Part shown: in pieces, positions 32,334 through 42,234 of the stretch | How the letters are laid out: each line of letters opens with the position of its first letter | Numbering within the stretch: the first letter of the stretch is position 1 | Assembly (NCBI RefSeq): GCF_001884185.1 | Contig: NZ_MAOE01000039.1 | Coordinates: forward strand, 45,674 to 109,673 | Direction: 5' to 3' | DNA: 64,000 bases | DNA from: Bacillus albus | GTDB taxonomy: Bacteria; Bacillota; Bacilli; Bacillales; Bacillaceae_G | Notes under the pieces: generated by a model | Seen by the model: the letters and a program-made list of their open reading frames with translations, nothing else | Told to the model about the DNA's origin: nothing | Databases searched by the model: none | Made by a program: the position numbers and the translations under genes

Positions 32334-33446
32334 ATGAAGAAACTGTATGGTAAGTTAGTAGGAGTTATCGTCGCAATGTGTTTAACGGCAGGGTGCGATA
32401 GTTCTATGAAGAGTGTGAAAGAAAAAGAAATTTGTAAAACAGAAGAAGAATGCGTGGAAATAGGAGATAAGAAACTTCAAAAAGTATATGAAAAAATAGA
32501 TGGATTATCTGAGCTTGAAGCAGTCGAAGATTATCATATAGAAGAGCATGAAATTGCGGATATGAAAGAGGATGAGCAGAAAAAAGAGGATGACGAAAAT
32601 TATTTCTTTTTAGCTTCTTATTATATTGATGGTGATGAAATTGTAGATCCTTATTTTGAAAAAATAGAACGGAAACGTTTAAATAAAGTATTCGCTGAGG
32701 ATAAAGAAGCGAAAGAAGAGGTGCTACAACAACGTCAAGATAGAGGGTATCATGAAGATTTATGGGATGTATACCGTACCCTCATCCCAGCTAAATATCG
32801 CGGGAATATAACAGAATTTGATTTAATAACGGATGGTTATGATGGTGTTGTTGCCCACGTTATGCCGAGTATGGAGAATCCGAAAGATTGGGTTCTTAGC
32901 TTAGATACGCTTGATTCTGCGGTAAATATTGATGAAGTGATGAAAACGTTAATTCATGAGACAGCTCACGTGTTGACGCTCGGGCATAAGCAAATACCAA
33001 TGGATGAAAAGTATGTAAAGGATTTTGAAGAAGATAAAGATATTTCAAAGTACAGAAATAACTGTGAAACTCTTTTCTTACAAGAGGGATGTGCGAAGGA
33101 GAAATCTTATATTAATCAATTTTATAACTCCTTCTGGAAACCGATTGAACAGGAGTGGACAGAAAAGAAAGTAGAAGAAAGCGAAGAAACTCAAATTGAA
33201 TTTTTTAAAGAAAAGCATGAGGAGTTTGTATCGCAGTATGGAACGACAAATGTAGCGGAAGATATTGCAGATACGTTTACAGCATTTATTTTGCAAGATT
33301 CAAAAAAGGTGAAAGAAGGATCTGAGTTAAAGTATAAAAAAATTGCGTTCTTCTATCAGTTCCCTGAGCTTGTAAAAATGAGAGCGGAAGTGTTGTCGGG
33401 ATTATACGATGTTTCGAAAACGATAGAACAGCAAATTGGACAATAA
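32334..33446 (+). CDS. Lipoprotein with zinc-protease HExxH motif
   Basis: 370 residues. Signal peptide with lipobox (CLTAGC, Cys about 20), a Glu/Lys-rich linker, and HETAH at 208-212 in the context TLIHETAHVLTLGH, followed by EDIADTFTAFI, which could supply a third ligand. A secreted, membrane-tethered metalloprotease is likely. ATG 32334 lies five bases after GGAGG; ATG 32322 overlaps that site and is rejected. Confidence 0.78.
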   Translation: MKKLYGKLVGVIVAMCLTAGCDSSMKSVKEKEICKTEEECVEIGDKKLQKVYEKIDGLSELEAVEDYHIEEHEIADMKEDEQKKEDDENYFFLASYYIDGDEIVDPYFEKIERKRLNKVFAEDKEAKEEVLQQRQDRGYHEDLWDVYRTLIPAKYRGNITEFDLITDGYDGVVAHVMPSMENPKDWVLSLDTLDSAVNIDEVMKTLIHETAHVLTLGHKQIPMDEKYVKDFEEDKDISKYRNNCETLFLQEGCAKEKSYINQFYNSFWKPIEQEWTEKKVEESEETQIEFFKEKHEEFVSQYGTTNVAEDIADTFTAFILQDSKKVKEGSELKYKKIAFFYQFPELVKMRAEVLSGLYDVSKTIEQQIGQ

Positions 33447-33470
33447 TGTGAGTGATATATTGTAGCTAAG

Positions 33471-33504
33471 AAAACGTAAAGAATTTTAATTCTTTGCGTT
33501 TTTT
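33471..33504 (+). terminator. Terminator
   Basis: AAAACGTAAAGAATT-tt-AATTCTTTGCGTTTTTT. Confidence 0.85.
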
Positions 33505-33660
33505 ATGTTTATAAAATTGAAAATTCTGTCTTTTTTCTAAAAAGAAGAAGGAACTGAAGCTTTAAAAGAGAATTAGTATAAAAATGTCACAAATTAGACA
33601 CAATTATAATGCGCATATTGTAGGGACTATAAGTTTACTCTCGAGGAGGTAATGAAACGT

Positions 33661-33888
33661 ATGAAAACGATTCTTGCGGTTGCTGGTCTCATTTGGGTAA
33701 TGTCTCACGGTTTTCCGATTTTTGAAGGAGAGCAAATTCGTAGTGCATTAAATAAAAAGTATGATGATTATCATGTAATAGATCGAAAAGAAAATGTCGT
33801 TACAGTACGTGTGAAAGATTGTTTCCATACAGTTACCGTTGCGAATGGAAACGTTACAAATGAAACAAAGATGTGTGATAAAAGGTAA
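33661..33888 (+). CDS. Small secreted or membrane-anchored protein, unknown
   Basis: 75 residues: a signal-like hydrophobic N-terminus (about 2-15), then a charged domain with two cysteines (VKDCFHTVTV and KMCDKR) that could form a disulfide outside the cell. GAGGAGG is better spaced for ATG 33661 than for ATG 33652. No family recognised. Confidence 0.65.
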   Translation: MKTILAVAGLIWVMSHGFPIFEGEQIRSALNKKYDDYHVIDRKENVVTVRVKDCFHTVTVANGNVTNETKMCDKR

Positions 33889-33891
33889 AGA

Positions 33892-33933
33892 GAAAAGCTG
33901 ACTATAGTCTATCGCTCTAAGTCAGCTTTTTTT
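33892..33933. terminator. Bidirectional terminator
   Basis: AAAAGCTGACT and AGTCAGCTTTTTTTT pair around about 16 bases; serves both converging units. Confidence 0.8.
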
Positions 33934-34728
33934 TCGTTTTCCAATTAGAAGTTTTTCAAATGCCTCAACAAACACATACATAAGTGTTGCGAGGACGCAC
34001 GTGAGTAGTACGCTCAGTAATACGAGCGTGAAATTAAACACTTGGAATCCGTAGCTAATTAAGTAACCAAGACCTTGTTTAGAGACGAGAAGTTCGCCGA
34101 ATATAACACCGACCCATGATAATCCAACGTTCACTTTTAACGTTGAAATAATTGCTGGGAAGGATGCTGGGAGTATGACTTGCTTATAACATTGCCATTT
34201 ATTTGCGCCAAATGTGTCCATCACTTTTATATAGTTAGAATCGACTTCTTGAAATGCACTGTAAATAACGAGAATGGTAATGATGATGGAAATGATTACG
34301 CCCATTGCAATCGACGAAGAAATATTTGGACCGAAGATTACAATGATAATCGGACCAAGTGCCACTTTTGGCATGGCGTTTAGGACTACGAGATAGGGAT
34401 CGAGTACGCGGGCGAGAAGCGGTATCCACCAAAGGAAAGTAGCGATAATAGCGCCGAGCACTGTTCCAAGAATGAAGCCTACTCCCGTTTCAAGTAATGT
34501 CGTCCATATGTGAACCCAAAGGGAACCATCAAGCCATTTACTAAGGAAGAGATCCCAAATGCTTGAAGGAGAGCTAAAGAGTAATGGATCAATCCACTCT
34601 TTTTTGCTAGCTATTTCCCATAGTGCAAAGGAAAGAATGAGTAGTAAAAGCTGTAAAGACCGTGCTAACCATGCGAGCTTGCGTTCTTTTTTCCGAAACT
34701 GTTCATGCAGTTGCTTTATATTATCCAA
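33922..34728 (-). CDS. ABC transporter permease, SsuC/YtlD-like
   Basis: 268 residues, six helices and the inner-membrane-component (EAA-like) loop [20 protein letters not shown] (about 184-203). It belongs to the nitrate/sulfonate/taurine/hydroxymethylpyrimidine permease class. The start is probably TTG 34728, ten bases after AAGGAG and overlapping the end of the ATPase gene by eight bases. Confidence 0.88.
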   Translation of the reverse strand: MDNIKQLHEQFRKKERKLAWLARSLQLLLLILSFALWEIASKKEWIDPLLFSSPSSIWDLFLSKWLDGSLWVHIWTTLLETGVGFILGTVLGAIIATFLWWIPLLARVLDPYLVVLNAMPKVALGPIIIVIFGPNISSSIAMGVIISIIITILVIYSAFQEVDSNYIKVMDTFGANKWQCYKQVILPASFPAIISTLKVNVGLSWVGVIFGELLVSKQGLGYLISYGFQVFNFTLVLLSVLLTCVLATLMYVFVEAFEKLLIGKRKKS

Positions 34729-35485
34729 GTCGCTCCAGCTCCTTCCATATATTTTGGAAGAGGGATGGGAAGTCATGGTGGTGGCGTGATTGTAATGGTG
34801 ATAAGGAACGGATGCTTTCTGGGACGATAAATGTTTTTGCAATTTTCCCAGGGTTCGCTTGTAGTAAATAAATACGATCACTCATCGCAATGGCTTCTTC
34901 GATATCATGTGTCACGAGTAGTGACGTTTTCTTATATTTGCGTAGTAAGCTGAAAACGAGATCTTCTAGTTTCAATTTCGTTTGATAATCGAGCGCCGAG
35001 AATGGTTCATCTAGCAATAAAATTTTCGGATCGGTCGCTAACGTTCGAACGAGAGCGGCGCGTTGGCGCATACCGCCGGATAGTTCACGAGGGTATTGCT
35101 CTTCTACATCATGTAGACCGACTTGCTTTAAAAGCTGTAAAGTATGTTCTTTCGTCTGTTCATTGTAAATTTTTCGGGTGTGAAGTCCAAGCATAATATT
35201 TTCTTCAATTGTTTTCCAAGGGAATAAGTAATCTTGCTGCAACATGTACCCCATAGATGAAGTTTTCGTTGTAATGGGCTCACCATCTAAAAAGACGATA
35301 CCCTCAATTGGATCAAGTAGCCCAGCAATAATGGAGAGGAGTGTCGTTTTGCCGCAACCACTTGGACCGAGTATAGAAATAAATTCGCCTTCTTCCACTT
35401 GTAAGCTCATATCTTCGAGAATCAGTTTGGCATTCTCTTTTGCGAAAAAGCAGTGAGAAACGTTACGTATTTGTAAAAAGCTCAT
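34721..35485 (-). CDS. ABC transporter ATP-binding protein, SsuB/YtlC-like
   Basis: 254 residues with Walker [10 protein letters not shown] (about 40-48), signature [16 protein letters not shown], Walker [13 protein letters not shown] and the switch His ([10 protein letters not shown]). Drives import with the permease and binding lipoprotein encoded on either side. B. subtilis has the same set as ytlA-ytlC-ytlD. Confidence 0.93.
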   Translation of the reverse strand: MSFLQIRNVSHCFFAKENAKLILEDMSLQVEEGEFISILGPSGCGKTTLLSIIAGLLDPIEGIVFLDGEPITTKTSSMGYMLQQDYLFPWKTIEENIMLGLHTRKIYNEQTKEHTLQLLKQVGLHDVEEQYPRELSGGMRQRAALVRTLATDPKILLLDEPFSALDYQTKLKLEDLVFSLLRKYKKTSLLVTHDIEEAIAMSDRIYLLQANPGKIAKTFIVPESIRSLSPLQSRHHHDFPSLFQNIWKELERLG

Positions 35486-35496
35486 ACACTTCGCCT

Positions 35497-36504
35497 CTAT
35501 TTCTTAATAACGCTTTCGGCAATTTTTGTATTGACGAGCGCTTCATGTGGAACTTCTTTTTGTAATTCACCAGATTCTTTCATAATCGTTTGGAGCTGTT
35601 TCCATTCTTCAGCATCTAATAGCGGATTTGTCGCATAAGAATGTTGCTTTTTATAACGTTCAATTACCTTTACTGTAATATCCTTTGAGGTGTCTTTAAA
35701 TAAAGGGGAAACGGCATCAGCAATCTCTTCTGGGCTATGTGTATCAACCCATTGCTGCGCTTTATAGAGAGCACGCGTGAACTTTTCAGCAGCATTTTTA
35801 TCTTTCTTTAAGAAACTTTCTTTTGCCATGAACGTTGTATAAGGAACAGTACCAGATTCATTTCCGAACGAAGCGACAATATAACCTTTTCCTTCTTTTT
35901 CAAATATACTTGCAGTCGGTTCAAAGAGCTGTACAAATTCTCCTGTACCAGATGCAAAGGCATTTGCAATGTTAGCAAATTCGATGTTTTGGATTAAGTT
36001 CGTGTCTTTATGCGGATCAATACCATTTTTCTTTAAAACGTATTCTCCAACCATTTGCGGCATGCCGCCTTTACGCTGTCCTAAAAACGTAACATCTTTT
36101 ACATCATTCCAATTAAAAGAGTCTAATTTTTTACGCGAAACTAAAAAGGTTCCATCTGTTTGTGTAAGTTGTGCGAAGTTAATGACAGGGTCTTTAGCAC
36201 CTTGTTGATGAACGTAAATGGACGTTTCTGAACCGACGAGAGCAATATCAATGCCACCAGATAATAGGGCGGTCATCGTTTTATCTCCGCCGGCTGTTGT
36301 TTGTAGGTCAATATTTAACCCTTCCTCTTTAAAAAATCCTTTTTCAATCCCAACATATAACGGAGCATAGAAGAGAGAATGGGTAACTTCGCCGATGCGA
36401 ATGTTTTGCGTTTGTTCTTTCGTACCTTCTTTTTTACTACTGCAAGCAGCAAATGTGAAAACAGCTAGTAACATGATACAAAAAACAGCTATTAATTTTT
36501 TCAC
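35497..36504 (-). CDS. ABC transporter substrate-binding lipoprotein, SsuA/YtlA-like
   Basis: 335 residues. Lipobox FAAC (Cys about 20) and an NMT1/SsuA-like periplasmic-binding fold (IRIGEVTHSLFYAPLYVGIE, then LQTTAGGDKTMTALLSGGID). Ligand is not predictable; sulfonates, pyrimidine thiamine precursors or similar are candidates. GTG 36504 follows AGGAGGTG; upstream codons in the frame lack a site. No TPP or SAM riboswitch precedes it. Confidence 0.88.
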   Translation of the reverse strand: MKKLIAVFCIMLLAVFTFAACSSKKEGTKEQTQNIRIGEVTHSLFYAPLYVGIEKGFFKEEGLNIDLQTTAGGDKTMTALLSGGIDIALVGSETSIYVHQQGAKDPVINFAQLTQTDGTFLVSRKKLDSFNWNDVKDVTFLGQRKGGMPQMVGEYVLKKNGIDPHKDTNLIQNIEFANIANAFASGTGEFVQLFEPTASIFEKEGKGYIVASFGNESGTVPYTTFMAKESFLKKDKNAAEKFTRALYKAQQWVDTHSPEEIADAVSPLFKDTSKDITVKVIERYKKQHSYATNPLLDAEEWKQLQTIMKESGELQKEVPHEALVNTKIAESVIKK

Positions 36505-36624
36505 TATATAACACCTCCTAGAAGTCACTCTACAAGCATGATATGTAGGTAAGTGCCCATATGTGAGTGAAGATAGCAGGGATTTTTTGGATGATAAAGA
36601 AGTACAAATATAAGGGGTGATAAA

Positions 36625-36921
36625 ATGGAGTACGAATATGATGATAGCGTACATTTACATCTTGATTATTTCGGAGCAGAATGCGATATGGAATCGATTG
36701 CTTATAAAAGGAAGAATGAAGACGTATGGGATGTGTATTTTAATTTTGGAGCATATGGTCTTCAGAAAGGTGAGATCGAGACAGGTAGATTTATGGACGA
36801 ATATGCTGGTCATTACGTTTTTTCTGTACATGCCCGTGATCTTAGCTGGGAATTTGGAAGTGCTCAGTTTGAAGAGTGGGTTTTGAGGAATCAAATAGTA
36901 GAAAAATCACTGCAAAAATAG
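36625..36921 (+). CDS. Hypothetical acidic protein
   Basis: 98 residues, rich in Asp, Glu, Tyr and Trp, soluble. AAGGGGTGATAAA precedes ATG 36625. No family recognised. Followed after 11 bases by a small membrane-protein gene, so probably co-transcribed. Confidence 0.65.
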   Translation: MEYEYDDSVHLHLDYFGAECDMESIAYKRKNEDVWDVYFNFGAYGLQKGEIETGRFMDEYAGHYVFSVHARDLSWEFGSAQFEEWVLRNQIVEKSLQK

Positions 36922-36932
36922 GGAGGAATTTT

Positions 36933-37163
36933 GTGGTCGATTTTCTCATTTTATTGTGTATTTTCGTAGTCGGATTTTTTATTATGCAAGTACTCGTTTA
37001 CCGATTTGCAAAGAAAAACATCCAAAAATATACAAAGAAAAAATGGATTCATATGTGGCTAGAGATGAATATGAAAAAGGGCCCGAGATTAGACCTTTTT
37101 GATTTTGTAGTTATCGTATTTGTATGTATTATATGGAAAGTATGGATGTATCCTCTTCTATAA
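36933..37163 (+). CDS. Small membrane protein, unknown
   Basis: 76 residues with two hydrophobic segments (about 2-20 and 57-75) separated by a basic middle (KKNIQKYTKKK). GTG 36933 after GGGAGG. Confidence 0.6.
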   Translation: MVDFLILLCIFVVGFFIMQVLVYRFAKKNIQKYTKKKWIHMWLEMNMKKGPRLDLFDFVVIVFVCIIWKVWMYPLL

Positions 37164-37192
37164 TAAATATAATCATGTCTGTTAAAATGAAG

Positions 37193-37224
37193 GAGAACCT
37201 ATCAGTGTTGGTAGGTTCTTTTCT
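37193..37224 (+). terminator. Terminator
   Basis: AGAACCTA pairs with TAGGTTCT, followed by TTTCTT. Confidence 0.7.
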
Positions 37225-37285
37225 TATGGTAATAGTTTTGTGAAGCATAGTTCATTTATGCTATTAGAATATAGAGCGAAGAAGT

Positions 37286-37336
37286 TTTATCCAGTTCAAT
37301 CCTGAACGGCCCTAGCTAATTAAAGTTTCACTGTAT
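37286..37336 (+). repeat. Probable truncated bcr1-type repeat
   Basis: Starts after TTTAT (37286-37290) and ends TAATTAAAGTTTCAC-TGTAT, near identical to the right end of the complete bcr1 element (TGATTAAAGTTTCAC-TTTAT). Only about 41 bp lie between, so most of the element is missing. It is the main content of the 300-bp gap before the next gene. Confidence 0.5.
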
Positions 37337-37471
37337 TTTTAAGGGGAAATTAAGGATACATGTGTATATTACAAGCACATAGGGAGACTAGCTGCATACA
37401 AATATGGTATTTTGTATAAGACAATATGTTTGTGGATGCGAGACGAAGGGGTAAAGGAAAGAGGGAATAAA

Positions 37472-39580
37472 TTGCGTTTTAATGTTTTTACACAGCGACG
37501 AAGAAGAGATGAATTTCATTTTAGTTTTTCGGCTCAGCAACCGAGAAATAATCTATTAATTTCTATCATTCTTAGTGGAATGTGGGCGATCTGTTTAGAA
37601 ACGCTATTCTTTGTTATGTTAAGGTCTTTCGAATTTGAGAGAACGAAAGAATTTTTCAATGGAACAATACAGCTAAGTATACTCATTATCATTTTGTGGG
37701 GGGTACTACTGTACACCATTCATTTAAATAAAGGTATTGGTCATAAGCTTAGGCCAGCTATTCGAGTTTATGTCGTATTATTTTTAATTGCTCATACAAT
37801 GAGTTGGATGTATATCATGATACAGGAGGATATGAGCCTTCTACTAGTAAATACGTGGGTGTATTTACAAAATGGACAGTATATATTAAGTCTGTTATTT
37901 ATTTATCTTGTATACGTTTTTGCTTATAATTTGCTTGGCAGAATTTTCTTGAGTACAACGCTAACAAGTATAATCTTACTTATTTTTGTTCTAGTGAATC
38001 ATTTTAAAATTATGTTTAGAGGAGATCCATTCTATCCGTCTGATTTCACTCAGATTGGTCATATGGATTCCGTTATACCGATGGTTATGGACTCCTTTAC
38101 CTTTTGGAATATGTTTCTTGTAATAGTAGGTATCGTTCTGTGTATATTTGTATTTATGTATATAAGAAGGTATATTCCAGTTATAAAATCTCATATTATT
38201 ATGAGGATTATTTTAATCTGTGGCTCTGCATTTATGTTGTATGCGTATAGCAACTATCCTAATACCTTTATGAATAATGTTTTTCAAAGAGGCGGGGTAG
38301 ATATTCGGCCGTGGAATCAAGTTGGAAATTATAATGCAAATGGTTTTGTTATAGGATTTTTAAGTAACTTAGATACGACAGTCATCAAAGAGCCAGAGGA
38401 ATATTCAAAGGAAAAAACGCAGCAGATTGCAAAGGATATAGAGAAGAAATATGGCGGTAAAGTAAAAGTACAAAAAAAAGCAGAGAAGCCGAACATTATA
38501 TTTATTATGAGCGAAGCATTCTGGGATCCGACAAAATTAACGAATCTCTCATTTAGCGAAGATCCAGTGCCGAATTTACATCATTATACAGAGGATTTCC
38601 CAGGGGGACAAACGATATCTCCTACATTTGGAGGGAATACAGCGAATACAGAATTTGAAGCATTAACGAGTTACTCGATGAGTCTCTTAATGCCTGGTTC
38701 TATACCATATCAACAAGCTATCCCAAGTCAGAAAGAAGTTCCATCTATTGCAAGTGAATTGAAAAAACAAGGGTATTATACAAGTGCAATTCATGCTTTC
38801 AATCGATCATTTTATAAACGGGACGATGTATATAAAACATTGGGATTTGATAATTTTAATGCAGAAGACACGATGAAAAATACAGAAACAGTTGGAGAGA
38901 ATATTAGTGATTTATCTATGAGTAAAGAAATTTTAGATGAATTAAAGAAGAGAAAACAGCCTACGTTTATTCATGCAGTGACGATGCAAAATCATTTTCC
39001 ATATACGCCAAATATGTTTGGAGAAAATAAAGTAGAAATTAGTGGATTAACAGAAGAGGAATCAAAGGCAGAATTAGAAGCGTATACAGAAGGTGTAAGA
39101 CTGTCTGATGAAGCGTTGCAATATTTAATCGAGCAGCTTAACGATTTAGACAGGCCTACTTTAGTAGTCTTCTTTGGAGATCATTTACCTCTGTTAGGTA
39201 CTAATAAATCTATTTATAAAGAAGCAGGATATATAGAAAATGAAGAGACGGTAAGAGAAAGATTAATTATGTCAGAAACACCATTGTTAATGTATGCGAA
39301 TTACGATTTGCCAAATGACAATTTAGGTTTAGTAAGTCCAATTTATTTTTCTAGTCTTGTTTTTGATTATGCAGGATTAAATCAATCACCATTTTATCAA
39401 TTTTTATCAAAAATGCATAAAGAAATACCTGTTCTTCGAGATGAGTTAAAGATTAATAAAGATGGAGAAGAGATAACAGATTTAACGAAAGAACAAAAAG
39501 AAATGTTAGAGCAATATAAAATGATCCAATATGATTTACTTGCTGGAAAACAGTATAGTAAAGATATACTGTTTAAATAG
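37472..39580 (+). CDS. LtaS-like sulfatase-fold phosphoglycerol transferase
   Basis: 702 residues: six to seven helices in the first 300 residues, then an extracellular alkaline-phosphatase/sulfatase domain. Visible motifs: metal-ligand Glu in FIMSEAFWDP, the catalytic Thr region GGNTANTEFEALT, the HAFNRSFYKRDDVYKTLGF segment and FFGDHLP. This is the LtaS/MdoB group that moves glycerol phosphate from phosphatidylglycerol to wall or membrane polymers. It differs from housekeeping LtaS (about 640 residues). TTG 37472 follows GAGGG; longer starts are possible. Confidence 0.85.
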   Translation: MRFNVFTQRRRRDEFHFSFSAQQPRNNLLISIILSGMWAICLETLFFVMLRSFEFERTKEFFNGTIQLSILIIILWGVLLYTIHLNKGIGHKLRPAIRVYVVLFLIAHTMSWMYIMIQEDMSLLLVNTWVYLQNGQYILSLLFIYLVYVFAYNLLGRIFLSTTLTSIILLIFVLVNHFKIMFRGDPFYPSDFTQIGHMDSVIPMVMDSFTFWNMFLVIVGIVLCIFVFMYIRRYIPVIKSHIIMRIILICGSAFMLYAYSNYPNTFMNNVFQRGGVDIRPWNQVGNYNANGFVIGFLSNLDTTVIKEPEEYSKEKTQQIAKDIEKKYGGKVKVQKKAEKPNIIFIMSEAFWDPTKLTNLSFSEDPVPNLHHYTEDFPGGQTISPTFGGNTANTEFEALTSYSMSLLMPGSIPYQQAIPSQKEVPSIASELKKQGYYTSAIHAFNRSFYKRDDVYKTLGFDNFNAEDTMKNTETVGENISDLSMSKEILDELKKRKQPTFIHAVTMQNHFPYTPNMFGENKVEISGLTEEESKAELEAYTEGVRLSDEALQYLIEQLNDLDRPTLVVFFGDHLPLLGTNKSIYKEAGYIENEETVRERLIMSETPLLMYANYDLPNDNLGLVSPIYFSSLVFDYAGLNQSPFYQFLSKMHKEIPVLRDELKINKDGEEITDLTKEQKEMLEQYKMIQYDLLAGKQYSKDILFK

Positions 39581-39585
39581 AAAAC

Positions 39586-39620
39586 AAAAAGAACTTGTAT
39601 AAAGATACAAGTTCTTTTTT
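39586..39620 (+). terminator. Terminator
   Basis: AAAAAGAACTTGTAT-aaag-ATACAAGTTCTTTTTT, perfect stem. Confidence 0.9.
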
Positions 39621-39781
39621 TAGTATTTAACGGGGTAACCAGACAAGCTGGGGTTAGGGAGTATTACCTGTACATTTAGTATAAATGAAAATGTAATCGT
39701 TTTATTGATTGATTTGTGAGAAATATGTGAATTTTGTTTTTTGAAAACTGCATTTCTATTACACGATTTAGCATAGATTTT

Positions 39782-40591
39782 TTACGAATTTAAAAACTTT
39801 ATAAGTTCTTCATTTAATTCATCCGCTTGATCGATTGGAGAGCCGTGACCACTATTTGTAAGAGGGTGTAACTGAGAATGTTTAATCCGCTTTTGTGTGA
39901 GTTCAGCGCTTTTGTATGGGATAAGCTGATCGTGAATACCGTGAAATATTTTTGTTGGGACGTTAATTTTACTTAAATCTTTCGTTACGTCTTCATTTGC
40001 TGCTGCTTGCAATATTTTGATGAGAGCGTAGGAAGCAGACTGCATACCGAGGTAAGAAAACCATTCTAGCGTAGCAGACCCTAAATTTCTATTGAAAAAT
40101 GATAAAGATACATCATTTAAAAATTTAGGCATATTGGCATACATTTGATTAATAAGGGCATCTGCTTGTTCTTTTGGGACACCGTAGGGAGATTCTTCAT
40201 TTTTAACGAAAGAGGGGGAAACGGCATCGACTAATACAAGTTTAGAAATACGATGACCATTATAGCGAGACATGTACCGAATAGAAAGAGCACCACCTAC
40301 TGAAAACCCGACTAATGTAGTATTTTCGACTTGAAGTGCCTCTAGAACAATGGCGATATCGTCTGCTAAACGATCGTATGTGTAGCCAGTCCACGGTTTA
40401 TCAGATTGCCCGTTCCCACGTATATCCATAGCGATGCAGCGGAAACCGTGCTGTGGTAACACATTGAGTTGGTATTGGTACATTTGATGATTTAAAGGCC
40501 AGCCATGGACGAAGAAAACAGTTTTACTACCGGGGCCAGGATTAACGTCTTGCACAAAAATATGCACATCTTTCTCGACGGTAACAAACAT
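39782..40591 (-). CDS. Alpha/beta hydrolase (haloperoxidase/esterase type)
   Basis: 269 residues. FFVHGWPLNHQMY (oxyanion-hole region), nucleophile elbow GFSVGGA (Ser about 98), acidic residue in FHGIHDQLIPY and His in NSGHGSP. Cytoplasmic, no signal. Substrate unknown. AGGAGG precedes ATG 40591. Confidence 0.9.
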   Translation of the reverse strand: MFVTVEKDVHIFVQDVNPGPGSKTVFFVHGWPLNHQMYQYQLNVLPQHGFRCIAMDIRGNGQSDKPWTGYTYDRLADDIAIVLEALQVENTTLVGFSVGGALSIRYMSRYNGHRISKLVLVDAVSPSFVKNEESPYGVPKEQADALINQMYANMPKFLNDVSLSFFNRNLGSATLEWFSYLGMQSASYALIKILQAAANEDVTKDLSKINVPTKIFHGIHDQLIPYKSAELTQKRIKHSQLHPLTNSGHGSPIDQADELNEELIKFLNS

Positions 40592-40641
40592 AAATGATCC
40601 TCCTATTCATACGCTCTTTCCAAAAAGCGTTGTTGTGCTTT

Positions 40642-40799
40642 TTTATCCCGCATTTAACGGGCAGTAAGAGCCCCACCTCAAAATTCAGCTAAAGCAAAGA
40701 AGTTAGGTGGGGGATCAACTGCCCGTAAAAGCCCGATTGGTTCAACTAATAATCAGTGGGGGATGAACAAAACCCCCACTGATTAAAGTTTCACTTTAT
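40642..40799 (+). repeat. bcr1 repeat element with TTTAT target duplication
   Basis: A 148-bp non-coding element (40647-40794) flanked by exact TTTAT copies (40642-40646, 40795-40799). It contains GC-rich complementary blocks: ACGGGCAGT with ACTGCCCGT and CCCCACCT with AGGTGGGG, plus CAGTGGGGG with CCCCCACTG, so it folds into stems. Size, termini and duplication fit bcr1, a mobile-like repeat confined to the B. cereus group. Confidence 0.88.
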
Positions 40800-40980
40800 T
40801 TTTTTGTGCCCATAATATAACTATTATTGTTTATAGCTTTTATGCTTATATATAGTCTGAAGATACTTTGCTTTTTGGAATGATTTCCCTCAAATGTTCG
40901 ATTTATCTTTGTTTGTCTATGAAAATCATTTATTATAATAAATGGTATTCTTCGAAATATTATTTTGAAGGGGTGTTGAA

Positions 40981-42234
40981 GTGAAAGGAAGTTTTTTATC
41001 ATATAAAGAAGAAGAAAGGAATGCAAAAATTTTCTTATGGGTGCTCTATGTCATTGTTGTTTCATACCAAATTTTCTACGCAACCGTACTAGAGAATAAA
41101 TCGCTAACGGATAAGGGACATAGCATACTATGGCAAGTTATTTGCGGGACTGCAATACTCGGTGTGAATGTATATTTAATAAAAAAAGAGAAAGCGAACC
41201 TTGTTAAATATACATGTGTATTTGCATACATAGGAATAGAAATCGTTAATATACTTTCGTATATGCTTTATAATGAGGCGGCATTTGATGGAGTAAATAT
41301 AATAGAAATTATTTTCATTTTCTTTGTACCTATATTTTTAAATAGAAAATATTTTGTGTTTGTACTTTCGACTATTGTAGGGAAATATGTTATTTATTTA
41401 TTTGTATTAAAGGAAGTAAAAGGATTTATGTTCCTCATTATGTATACACTCGTATTAATAGCGGCATACATTATTTTAAATCGATTTATACAATACCTTT
41501 CAGCGGTAAAGGAAAGTATTAAGATTGCTAGTGAATCACAAAAATTAGCAGTAATCGGAAAAATGGCAGCGACAGTGGGACATGAAATTAAAAATCCACT
41601 TGCTTCATTAAAAGGATTTACGCAATTACAACGAGAGAAGCATGGGGAGGACCCTGTTTACAAACAGATGATTTTTGAAATAGAAAATATGAATAATATG
41701 ATAAGTGAGTTAATGGAAGTTGCTACATGTAAACCTTCTGTTTATAAGAAACATAATATAGGTGAAATTGCATTACAAGCAGTAACAATTTTTCGCGAAA
41801 AAATGAATGAATCTAGCGTCCAGTTTATTTCTATTATGGAAGAAAAGACGATAGAAGTTGAATGTGATGAGCGGAAAATAAGAGGAGTCTTTTTATATGT
41901 CATAAAAAATGCTCTCGAGGCAATGGAACAAGGAGGCACATTAGAGCTACGGTTAGAAAATAAAGGACGAGATTATGTAATGCTAAGTGTAATTGATAAT
42001 GGTTACGGCATTAAGAAAGAAAATTTAGCTCGTGTTAAAGAGGCCTTTTATACAACGAAACAAGATAAAATTGGCCTGGGACTTACGGTAGCGGATCGAA
42101 TTGTTAACGAACACCTTGGTAAGTTACATATTTTAAGTGAAAGAGATAAGGGAACGAGAATAGATATTATTCTTCCAAAAAAGTGTGGAAATAATGAAAT
42201 ACAAGTGGGAGAAAAGCTAGGAGTTACCATATGA
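40981..42234 (+). CDS. Orphan membrane sensor histidine kinase
   Basis: 417 residues: six hydrophobic segments in the first 175 residues with no extracellular domain of any size, then HisKA with His201 (VGHEIKNPLASLKGF), N-box (YVIKNALEAM), and GYGIKKENL plus GLGLTVADRI. No response regulator is adjacent, as in phosphorelay (Spo0F-directed) kinases. GTG 40981 after GAAGGGGTG. Its stop overlaps the next, paralogous kinase by four bases. Confidence 0.9.
   Translation: MKGSFLSYKEEERNAKIFLWVLYVIVVSYQIFYATVLENKSLTDKGHSILWQVICGTAILGVNVYLIKKEKANLVKYTCVFAYIGIEIVNILSYMLYNEAAFDGVNIIEIIFIFFVPIFLNRKYFVFVLSTIVGKYVIYLFVLKEVKGFMFLIMYTLVLIAAYIILNRFIQYLSAVKESIKIASESQKLAVIGKMAATVGHEIKNPLASLKGFTQLQREKHGEDPVYKQMIFEIENMNNMISELMEVATCKPSVYKKHNIGEIALQAVTIFREKMNESSVQFISIMEEKTIEVECDERKIRGVFLYVIKNALEAMEQGGTLELRLENKGRDYVMLSVIDNGYGIKKENLARVKEAFYTTKQDKIGLGLTVADRIVNEHLGKLHILSERDKGTRIDIILPKKCGNNEIQVGEKLGVTI

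Noticed and set aside
34729-34881. N-terminal extension of the YtlD-like permease
   Set aside because: The extra 51 codons lie inside the ATPase gene and have no ribosome binding site; the TTG at 34728 is well placed.
36505-36654. N-terminal extension of the YtlA-like binding protein
   Set aside because: It would put 50 residues before a perfect lipoprotein signal; the GTG at 36504 follows AGGAGGTG.
40796-41026. 76-codon minus-strand ORF between bcr1 and the kinase
   Set aside because: It overlaps the kinase start and promoter region and has no ribosome binding site.
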